In this document: positions 1 through 4,933 of the stretch, piece after piece | How positions within the stretch are numbered: position 1 is the stretch's first letter | Layout: every line of letters starts with the position of its first letter | NCBI GenBank assembly: GCA_013372875.1 | Contig: JABXIW010000106.1 | Coordinates: forward strand, 1 to 6,863 | DNA length: 6,863 nucleotides | Direction: 5' to 3' | From: Gammaproteobacteria bacterium | GTDB lineage: Bacteria > Pseudomonadota > Gammaproteobacteria > Enterobacterales > Kangiellaceae | The notes under the pieces: model-generated | Told to the model about the DNA's origin: nothing | The model's input: the letters and a program-made list of their open reading frames with translations, nothing else | The model's database searches: none | Position numbers and translations under genes: made by a program

Positions 1-21
1 TACCAATTCCACCACCAGGGC
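1..21 (-). tRNA. tRNA-Leu, 5' fragment cut by window edge
   Basis: Read on the minus strand, bases 21 to 1 give GCCCTGGTGGTGGAATTGGT followed by A. This is the first 21 nucleotides of a class II leucine tRNA: a seven-base 5' acceptor strand (GCCCTGG), then U8-G9, then the start of the D arm with the TGGTGGAATTGGTA pattern I know from E. coli leuU and its relatives. The rest of the tRNA, including the anticodon, the long variable arm and the 3' acceptor strand, lies outside the window, so the anticodon cannot be read. The acceptor strand resembles UAA-type leucine tRNAs, but that is only a guess. A promoter-like sequence sits at a sensible distance upstream (84-111). Other tRNAs could follow it in a cluster beyond the edge. 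Confidence 0.78.
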
Positions 22-23
22 AA

Positions 24-51
24 CGCAAATATTTGCGATGGTAACACCATC
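24..51 (-). repeat. Two adjacent inverted repeats in the tRNA-Leu leader
   Basis: A perfect 14-bp palindrome (CGCAAATATTTGCG, 24-37) directly abuts, sharing one base, a six-base-pair inverted repeat GATGGT-AAC-ACCATC (37-51). Both lie between the candidate transcription start and the tRNA 5' end; the palindrome ends two bases before the first tRNA nucleotide. In RNA the second would be a 6-bp hairpin with a 3-base loop. The palindrome cannot form a stable intramolecular hairpin without opening its central bases, so it may be a protein site or have no function. Confidence 0.5.
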
Positions 52-83
52 TCTCAACGACCTGTGCCGTGAGAACGAGGCGT

Positions 84-111
84 ACTTTAACGGATTAATT
101 TATCTGGTCAA
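84..111 (-). promoter_or_regulatory. Candidate sigma70 promoter for tRNA-Leu, stable-RNA type
   Basis: On the minus strand a -35 box TTGACC (111-106) and a -10 box TAAAGT (89-84) are separated by 16 bp. The -10 is followed by a GC-rich discriminator (ACGCCTCG, 83-76), like the GCGCC-type discriminators of stringently controlled rRNA and tRNA promoters. The sequence upstream of the -35 is rich in A and T and could act as an UP element. Transcription would begin near 77, giving a leader of about 55 nucleotides before the mature tRNA. The boxes are seen; promoter activity and stringent control are inferred. Confidence 0.55.
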
Positions 112-121
112 CAATAAATTT

Positions 122-513
122 TACCTTTTTGATTCAAACGATTAAAAAGCACGCTAACAAGTTTAATTGACGATCAATCAGCACACATTTTCGTCACCAA
201 ATGAGTAAAACAATAAGTTCAGCAAGCGTCGCATCGCGCTCTTATCATATCCATGCACAACCATTCCGGTACTTCCCTCACCTTTTGTGCATTAAGCACA
301 TCGTTAACACCCCGTAAATGCATAAAACGCCTGGTCTTACCATTATAAAATCATTGACATAATTTATTTTTTTGAAAAGCTCAATGCGTTATCGAAAATC
401 GTTTCGATTAATGATACTTTAAATGTGTTGCAGTAATTTAATGGATCAATATCACATATAAGGACGTGGTTTACTTTGACAACACTGCATAAAAAAAACA
501 AGGTATATCACCA
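122..513. other. Intergenic region between tRNA-Leu and the MCP gene
   Basis: This AT-rich divergent gap of 392 bases has no ORF with a convincing ribosome binding site. It holds an 8-bp inverted repeat ATGCACAA/TTGTGCAT (253-260 and 285-292) whose right arm overlaps a second small one (TGTGC/GCACA, 286-300). It also holds an 18-bp imperfect palindrome at 391-408. Two TTGACA boxes occur (354-359 and 476-481), but neither has a good -10 at 16-18 bp. I therefore cannot name the MCP promoter. The canonical sigma28 sequence often found before chemotaxis genes (TAAA-N15-GCCGATAA) is not visible here. Confidence 0.7.
391..408. promoter_or_regulatory. Possible operator upstream of the MCP gene
   Basis: ATCGAAA-ATCG-TTTCGAT is a perfect 7-bp inverted repeat around a 4-base spacer, about 105 bp upstream of the MCP start codon. 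Its size and symmetry fit a dimeric helix-turn-helix repressor site, for example of the LacI type, but I cannot match it to a named regulator. It could also be a small hairpin in a long MCP leader. Confidence 0.3.
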
Positions 514-2145
514 ATGTCTATCAGAAACCTATCTATTGCGAAGAAAATTTCGCTCTCTTTTTTACTGATTGCGCTTATTAATATTGTATTTGGCGTGTTT
601 TTGTCTACAGAGCTCAAAGAAATCAAATCTGAGCTTTTAAACTATACTGATGACACTCTTCCAGCAATGGAAAGAGTGGATGCGATCCGAGATGATCTTT
701 CTCACTGGCGTCGCTCTCAATTTGCGACTTACACCTATACAGACGCAGATAAGATCAGAAACAAAATCGCAAGTAACATCCGTGAACGCGAAAAGATCAG
801 CAAAGAACTTGAAGCTTACGGCTCAACCATTTGGCCAGGTGAAGAACAACAAACGTTCCAACGCCTAATGCGTCAATGGAAACAGTACTTGGTTACTATG
901 GACCAATACAATGAGTCGATGTTAGCAGGCAACAAAACCGAAGCGCTCGCTGTTCTATCTAACTCTTTAAACGACTTCGAAGCCGTCGATTCTGATCTAA
1001 ACGAGCTAATCCGCTTGTTGAAAGTTGCAATGGACAGCAACAAAAATCACATCCTTTCTTCAGTGAACGGTTTGAGCAACTCATCCATCGCGAGCAACGT
1101 GACCATTTTAGTGATCATGATTGTTATGACGCTTGTTCTAACGCGTTTGATTTGTGGCCCACTACAACTTGTTGTGGAACAAGCAAACTCGATTGCGAAA
1201 GGTGACCTTTCTAAAGACATCGATCGTAAATTGATTGGTAACGATGAACTGGGCGAGTTGGCAGATGCAACGACTAAGATGCAAAACGACCTACGCCAAG
1301 TTATCGACAACGTTATTGCCGCTGTAACGCAATTGAGCAGTGCAGTAGAAGAGATGAACCAAATCTCTGAGCTTTCTGCTTCTGGCATGAAAGACCAACA
1401 GCTACAAATCACGCACGTTGCAACAGCAATGACGGAAATGAAAGCTGCGGTAGCCGACGTTGCACGCAACACGGAAGAGTCAGCGAGCCAAGCAAACGAT
1501 GCGAACCACCGTACACAACTTGGTGTACGTGAAACACAAAGCATGGTTGATGCGATTGGTGAAGTAGCAAATGTTATCGGCGCTGCTGGTGATACAGTTT
1601 CAGAGCTTGAACAGCAATCAAACCAAATCAACGTTGTGGTTGATGTTATTCGTGATATCGCGGATCAAACAAACTTGCTTGCGCTTAACGCCGCTATTGA
1701 AGCAGCGCGCGCTGGTGAATCGGGCCGTGGCTTTGCAGTTGTAGCGGACGAAGTTCGTACTCTTGCTGGCCGTACTCAAGATTCAACAAGTGAAATCACA
1801 GCGATTATCGAGCAGCTACAATCACTAGCGAAAGACGCGAAATCAGCGACTGAGCTTTCTCGCACAAGCATTGCCGAGTGCGCTGACCAAGGCATTCAGT
1901 CAAAACAACTGATGAATGACATCGAACATGCGATTTCTGATATCTCAGACATGGGCAGTCAAATCGCAACGGCATGTAACCAGCAAGACTCAGTTGCTGA
2001 GGAACTAAGCCGTAGCATCGAAAACATCCATCTTGCGTCTCAAGAGGTCGCGCAAGGTTCAGAGCAAACTGCACAAGCTTGCCGCGAACTGAGCCAGCTA
2101 TCCGTATCTCTTCAAGATGTAATGAGCCGCTTTAAGTTAAACTAA
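514..2145 (+). CDS. Methyl-accepting chemotaxis protein with small periplasmic domain
   Basis: This is a transmembrane chemoreceptor of 543 residues that would signal through CheW and CheA to the flagellar motor. The N terminus has one positively charged stretch followed by a membrane helix (about 13-31). A mostly helical periplasmic domain of roughly 160 residues follows (about 32-190), in size and character like the four-helix-bundle sensor domain. A second membrane helix spans about 194-212. A HAMP domain follows (about 213-265), with its conserved proline (P216) and NDELG stretch (243-247). The long coiled-coil signalling domain fills the rest. Its conserved hairpin tip is plain at about 379-425, running from [20 protein letters not shown] to the [17 protein letters not shown] segment. 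Gln/Glu-rich helices on both sides carry likely methylation sites. The protein ends in SRFKLN, so there is no NWETF-type CheR/CheB tether. The start is supported by AAGG at 500-503, ten bases upstream. The ligand cannot be told from the sequence. Confidence 0.96.
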   Translation: MSIRNLSIAKKISLSFLLIALINIVFGVFLSTELKEIKSELLNYTDDTLPAMERVDAIRDDLSHWRRSQFATYTYTDADKIRNKIASNIREREKISKELEAYGSTIWPGEEQQTFQRLMRQWKQYLVTMDQYNESMLAGNKTEALAVLSNSLNDFEAVDSDLNELIRLLKVAMDSNKNHILSSVNGLSNSSIASNVTILVIMIVMTLVLTRLICGPLQLVVEQANSIAKGDLSKDIDRKLIGNDELGELADATTKMQNDLRQVIDNVIAAVTQLSSAVEEMNQISELSASGMKDQQLQITHVATAMTEMKAAVADVARNTEESASQANDANHRTQLGVRETQSMVDAIGEVANVIGAAGDTVSELEQQSNQINVVVDVIRDIADQTNLLALNAAIEAARAGESGRGFAVVADEVRTLAGRTQDSTSEITAIIEQLQSLAKDAKSATELSRTSIAECADQGIQSKQLMNDIEHAISDISDMGSQIATACNQQDSVAEELSRSIENIHLASQEVAQGSEQTAQACRELSQLSVSLQDVMSRFKLN

Positions 2146-2157
2146 AACGACTCGACA

Positions 2158-2197
2158 AAAACGCTCCAAGCTCCGCAGTTTGGGGCGTTTTGTTTTT
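2158..2197 (+). terminator. Rho-independent terminator after the MCP gene
   Basis: Bases 2158-2169 pair with 2180-2191 in a 12-bp stem (AAAACGCTCCAA with TTGGGGCGTTTT, one G-U pair) around a 10-base loop. A T-rich tail (TGTTTTT) follows. It begins 12 bases after the MCP stop codon and indicates that bsr is transcribed mainly from its own promoter. Confidence 0.88.
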
Positions 2198-2200
2198 CTG

Positions 2201-2220
2201 GCGTACATTCCCTCGTACGC
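2201..2220. repeat. Inverted repeat upstream of bsr
   Basis: GCGTAC (2201-2206) and GTACGC (2215-2220) form a perfect 6-bp inverted repeat with 8 bases between them, in the 59-base stretch between the MCP terminator and the bsr start codon. This is where the bsr promoter must lie. I see no good -35/-10 pair, so this could be a regulator site or chance. Confidence 0.3.
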
Positions 2221-2256
2221 TTTCCTTTAACAATAAAAAACGCGTATGGAGGTTTT

Positions 2257-3486
2257 ATGCGCCTTAAGAAAACTCTTCTTTCTATTGCCATTGCTGCAGC
2301 AACGTTCACCCCTGCTATGCATTCAATCGCAGCTCCACTCCAGCTTCAAACGACGTTAGACCAAGAGAGTCAAATTCAATCATCCAACACTTGGCTAGAA
2401 ATCGATTTAGGTCAGTTTAAGCAAAACATCGAGCAGTTTAAGTCACACATGAATGACCAGACTAAAATCTGTGCGGTGATGAAAGCTGACGCCTATGGCA
2501 ACGGTATCGCAGGCTTAATGCCAACTATCATAGAACAGCAAATTCCTTGCGTAGCGATCGCAAGTAATGCAGAAGCACAAGTTGTGCGAGACAGCGGCTT
2601 TAAAGGTCAATTAATGCGTGTTCGTTCAGCAGAGATTGGCGAAATTGAAGGTGCACTTGATCTTAATGTTGAAGAGCTAATCGGCACGCTTGATCAAGCA
2701 AAAGCGATCGCTGCACTCTCTAAAAAAGCAAACAAGACAGTCAAAGTTCACCTTGCACTTAACGACGGCGGTATGGGTCGTAACGGCATTGACATGACGA
2801 CAGAAAACGGCAAAAAGGCAGCCCTTGCGATTGCTAAGCAATCTGGCGTTAAAATTGTCGGTATCATGACGCACTTCCCGAATTACAACGCAGAAGAAGT
2901 ACGCGCGAAACTTGGCTTATTCAAAGAAAGCTCGGCATGGCTAATTGAAGAAGCGGATCTAAAACGTGAAGACATTCTTCTGCACGTAGCAAACTCGTAC
3001 ACAGCGCTTAACGTACCAGAAGCTCAACTTGATATGGTCCGTCCTGGTGGTGTGCTTTACGGTGATCTACCAACTAACCTTGAATACCCTTCTATCGTGT
3101 CTTTCAAAACACGCGTAGCATCACTGCACCACCTACCGAAAAACAGCACTGTGGGTTACGACAGCAGCTTTACAACCACTAAAGAAAGCGTAATGGCTAA
3201 CCTTCCTGTCGGTTACTCTGACGGTTACCCAAGAAAAATGGGCAATACGGCAGACGTGCTGATTAATGGTCAACGAGCAAAAGTGGTTGGCGTAACGTCA
3301 ATGAATACAACAATGATCGACGTTTCAGATATCAAAGGCGTGAAGCCGGGTTCTGAGGTCGTTCTGTTCGGCAACCAAAAATCTCAAACCATCAATGCCG
3401 CAGAAATCGAGAAGAACGCCGACGTGATCTTCCCAGAACTTTACACCATTTGGGGCACATCAAACCCTCGCGTGTACGTGAAGTAA
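2257..3486 (+). CDS. bsr: Periplasmic broad-spectrum amino acid racemase (Bsr, alanine racemase fold)
   Basis: This is a 409-residue PLP-dependent fold-type III racemase that interconverts L- and D-amino acids, including non-beta-branched ones such as Met, Leu, Arg and Lys. In vibrios the product D-amino acids modify peptidoglycan and act outside the cell. Residues 1-25 form a Sec signal peptide: basic KK at 4-5, a hydrophobic core, and cleavage probably after SIA (23-25). Housekeeping Alr lacks this. The PLP lysine is K76 in [10 protein letters not shown], and the second catalytic residue is Y301 in VGYDSSF. C72 and C98 match the disulfide pair I recall in Bsr structures. R121, R123, A167, N169, R175 and N176 agree with the residues I remember as marking Bsr apart from Alr. 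The C terminus ([15 protein letters not shown]) is also family-like. The start is set by GGAGG (2248-2252), only four bases before ATG, which is tight. It lies between two terminators and so is probably a single-gene unit. Automatic pipelines may call it alr. Confidence 0.95.
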   Translation: MRLKKTLLSIAIAAATFTPAMHSIAAPLQLQTTLDQESQIQSSNTWLEIDLGQFKQNIEQFKSHMNDQTKICAVMKADAYGNGIAGLMPTIIEQQIPCVAIASNAEAQVVRDSGFKGQLMRVRSAEIGEIEGALDLNVEELIGTLDQAKAIAALSKKANKTVKVHLALNDGGMGRNGIDMTTENGKKAALAIAKQSGVKIVGIMTHFPNYNAEEVRAKLGLFKESSAWLIEEADLKREDILLHVANSYTALNVPEAQLDMVRPGGVLYGDLPTNLEYPSIVSFKTRVASLHHLPKNSTVGYDSSFTTTKESVMANLPVGYSDGYPRKMGNTADVLINGQRAKVVGVTSMNTTMIDVSDIKGVKPGSEVVLFGNQKSQTINAAEIEKNADVIFPELYTIWGTSNPRVYVK

Positions 3487-3520
3487 TCTTACGACTTCCT
3501 TTTTAAACACTTCCTAACTC

Positions 3521-3552
3521 AAAGCGAGCTTCGTGCTCGCTTTCTTTTTTTT
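3521..3552 (+). terminator. Rho-independent terminator after bsr
   Basis: A perfect 9-bp stem, AAAGCGAGC (3521-3529) with GCTCGCTTT (3535-3543), closes a TTCGT loop and is followed by C and eight T residues (3545-3552). It is a strong intrinsic terminator, 35 bases after the bsr stop, and isolates bsr from azlC. Confidence 0.95.
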
Positions 3553-3629
3553 CGCTCAAAAAGCCCTGAAACACCGATAACGTTAATGTCATCTTGTTGT
3601 CTGCGACGAAAACCACATTCTGGTTGTGT

Positions 3630-3658
3630 TTGAAAGCCCATCCAATTGATGTTAAACA
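3630..3658 (+). promoter_or_regulatory. Weak candidate promoter for azlCD
   Basis: TTGAAA (3630-3635) and TAAACA (3653-3658) are spaced 17 bp apart, about 70 bases before the azlC start codon. The -35 is good but the -10 matches TATAAT poorly. A promoter is expected somewhere in 3553-3728, because a strong terminator precedes this gap and a two-gene unit follows it. No regulator site is recognisable. Confidence 0.25.
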
Positions 3659-3728
3659 TGCAGTTTACAAAATCACAACAATACCCATTTGGGGCTTCTC
3701 CCGACTTTGCTGCCGGCTAGGTACATTT

Positions 3729-4460
3729 ATGACAGAAAATACATCCTCTTTTCCTCGATCTTCTGGGGAGCTACATGAGTTCACTCGGGCTGACGTCTGG
3801 GGTGGATTTACTCAGCTTTTACCGCTTTCCTTTTTTGTGGTGGTCTTTGGTCTCGCCTTTGGGGTTGCTGCGGTGCAAACCGGCTTAGACGCCTTTCCGA
3901 CTCTTTTAATGAGTACGCTCGTCTTTGCTGGTGCGTCTCAGTTTGCCACGTTAGAAATGTGGGGAGCTGAAGTACCACTTGTACCGGTTTTGATTACTGT
4001 GTTTGCCATCAATGCTCGCCACCTTCTGATGGGTGCGACGCTCTACCCTTGGCTGAGACAGCTACCGCCACATAAGCGCTATGGCATTATGTTGCTTGCC
4101 TCCGACGCAAACTGGGCAATGGCGATGAACGCATTTGGCAAGAAAGAGCCTGGGTTTGGTTTGTTGGTCGGCGGAGGGCTTGCGCTTTGGGGCTTCTGGA
4201 TTGTCGGCACGTGGATGGGGATCTACTTTGGTGGTGCCATCAAAGATCCAGTCAGTCTCGGCCTTGATATGGTCATGGGTTGCTTTTTACTTTCTATGGT
4301 TGCAGGCGGCCCTAAAAATCTGCGTATCTTCGCGATTTGGAGCATGGCAGCAGCTTCATCACTGATGGCTTACTGGTATTTGCCAGAAAACAGCCATGTC
4401 GTTGTCGGCGCAATCGCTGGCGGTATTTTAGGGGCTTGTTGGAAGGAGAAAAAAGCATGA
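3729..4460 (+). CDS. azlC: AzlC family branched-chain amino acid export permease, large subunit
   Basis: This inner-membrane protein of 243 residues belongs to the AzlC family, the large partner of AzlC/AzlD (YgaZ/YgaH-like) exporters for branched-chain and related amino acids. After a polar 25-residue N terminus it is strongly hydrophobic, with about six to seven membrane segments (roughly 28-50, 55-75, 82-105, 143-167, 178-195, 199-218 and 222-238). Family signatures are FAGASQFA (66-73) and the INARHLLMG stretch (94-102), which I recall as among the most conserved parts. D126 in ASDANWA (124-130) is a polar residue in the core. I chose the ATG at 3729, preceded by AGG at 3719-3721 with seven bases between. 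An in-frame TTG at 3594 would add 45 residues without family likeness or a ribosome site. The stop overlaps the azlD start. The substrate is inferred from the family; exporters of valine, methionine or azaleucine are known. Confidence 0.93.
   Translation: MTENTSSFPRSSGELHEFTRADVWGGFTQLLPLSFFVVVFGLAFGVAAVQTGLDAFPTLLMSTLVFAGASQFATLEMWGAEVPLVPVLITVFAINARHLLMGATLYPWLRQLPPHKRYGIMLLASDANWAMAMNAFGKKEPGFGLLVGGGLALWGFWIVGTWMGIYFGGAIKDPVSLGLDMVMGCFLLSMVAGGPKNLRIFAIWSMAAASSLMAYWYLPENSHVVVGAIAGGILGACWKEKKA
4443..4448 (+). promoter_or_regulatory. Ribosome binding site for azlD, inside the azlC 3' end
   Basis: AAGGAG lies eight bases before ATG 4457, within the last codons of azlC. It selects this start over an in-frame ATG at 4337, which has no such site and would add 40 residues of arginine-rich, non-family sequence. 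Together with the ATGA overlap it predicts translational coupling of azlD to azlC. Confidence 0.85.
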
Positions 4461-4765
4461 ACATCGAAACAAGCTTAGGCGGCACGCTGTTTATCATTAT
4501 CGCAATGGGATTGGTAACTCTGGCAACTCGCTGGGGCGGCGTTTATGTGATGTCATTCATTCCGATTAGCGAACGCGTGCAACGTTTTATCACCGCTATG
4601 TCAGGGTCTGTATTGATTGCCCTCTTAGCGCCTCTCGCCGTCGAAGGTGACAACGGTGCGAGAGCCGCGCTATTTTCAACCGCTGTGGTGATGTTTATCG
4701 TTAAAAAACCGCTTCCTGCTATTGCTGCTGGCATTATCGCCGCCGCCGCAGTGCGCGCTTTCTAA
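4457..4765 (+). CDS. azlD: AzlD family branched-chain amino acid export protein, small subunit
   Basis: This small integral membrane protein of 102 residues is the size expected for AzlD (YgaH-like), the obligate partner of AzlC. Four hydrophobic segments are visible (about 10-27, 47-63, 68-82 and 85-100). The region around residues 22-50 (LATRWGGVYVM, FIPIS, VQRFITAM) matches the AzlD pattern of a conserved T-R in the first segment followed by a proline-containing loop and a basic turn. The LLAPLAVEG stretch (56-64) and the KKPLPAIAAG stretch (83-92) are also typical. Its ATG overlaps the azlC stop as ATGA (4457-4460), so the two genes form one operon and are made together, in line with a heteromeric transporter. 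A hairpin terminator at 4835-4876 ends the unit. Transport direction and substrate are inferred from the family. Confidence 0.93.
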   Translation: MNIETSLGGTLFIIIAMGLVTLATRWGGVYVMSFIPISERVQRFITAMSGSVLIALLAPLAVEGDNGARAALFSTAVVMFIVKKPLPAIAAGIIAAAAVRAF

Positions 4766-4805
4766 AACTGGGTTTTAAATCGCGTCAAAGGCTCAGAAAA
4801 GCTAT

Positions 4806-4891
4806 ATTCATCAAAATCACGATTCATAAACACCAAAGCCCTGCTGACTCTAATGTCGTCAGCAGGGCTTTTTCTTCATGTTTGATGAATC
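4806..4891. repeat. Outer inverted repeats enclosing the azlD/dld terminator
   Basis: ATTCATCAAA (4806-4815) is an exact reverse complement of TTTGATGAAT (4881-4890). GATTCAT (4821-4827) is an exact reverse complement of ATGAATC (4885-4891). The two left arms share ATTCAT and compete for overlapping right-arm bases. They could extend the terminator into a longer structured 3' end, on either strand, in two alternative forms. Confidence 0.6.
4835..4876 (+). terminator. Strong hairpin terminator for azlCD, possibly serving dld as well
   Basis: A perfect 14-bp stem pairs 4835-4848 (AAAGCCCTGCTGAC) with 4858-4871 (GTCAGCAGGGCTTT) across a 9-base loop. TTTTTCTT (4869-4876) follows on the plus strand. 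Read from the minus strand, the same hairpin lies 58 bases after the dld stop. There its tail is weaker (CTTTGGTGTTT), so it may end both convergent transcripts, more efficiently in the azlCD direction. Confidence 0.92.
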
Positions 4892-4933
4892 TCAGATATA
4901 TAAGCCTAAGACTCTAGTGATCAATACAGGGGC

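Noticed and set aside
201..317. A 39-codon ATG-initiated frame (38 residues) in the tRNA-MCP gap
   Set aside because: There is no ribosome binding site before it, no recognisable protein feature, and the length is easily expected by chance.
476..481. Perfect TTGACA just upstream of the MCP start codon
   Set aside because: The nearest -10-like sequence (TATATC, 504-509) is 22 bp away and almost on the start codon, so it is unlikely to be the promoter.
1047..1631. Long minus-strand frame of 194 codons inside the MCP gene
   Set aside because: It is antisense to a clearly conserved chemoreceptor signalling region. Its composition reflects the complement of that gene and it matches no family I know.
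3573..3580. ACCGATAA, close to the sigma28 -10 sequence GCCGATAA
   Set aside because: There is no TAAA box 15 bp upstream; the nearest similar bases (CAAA at 3557-3560) give the wrong spacing, and the downstream gene is a transporter.
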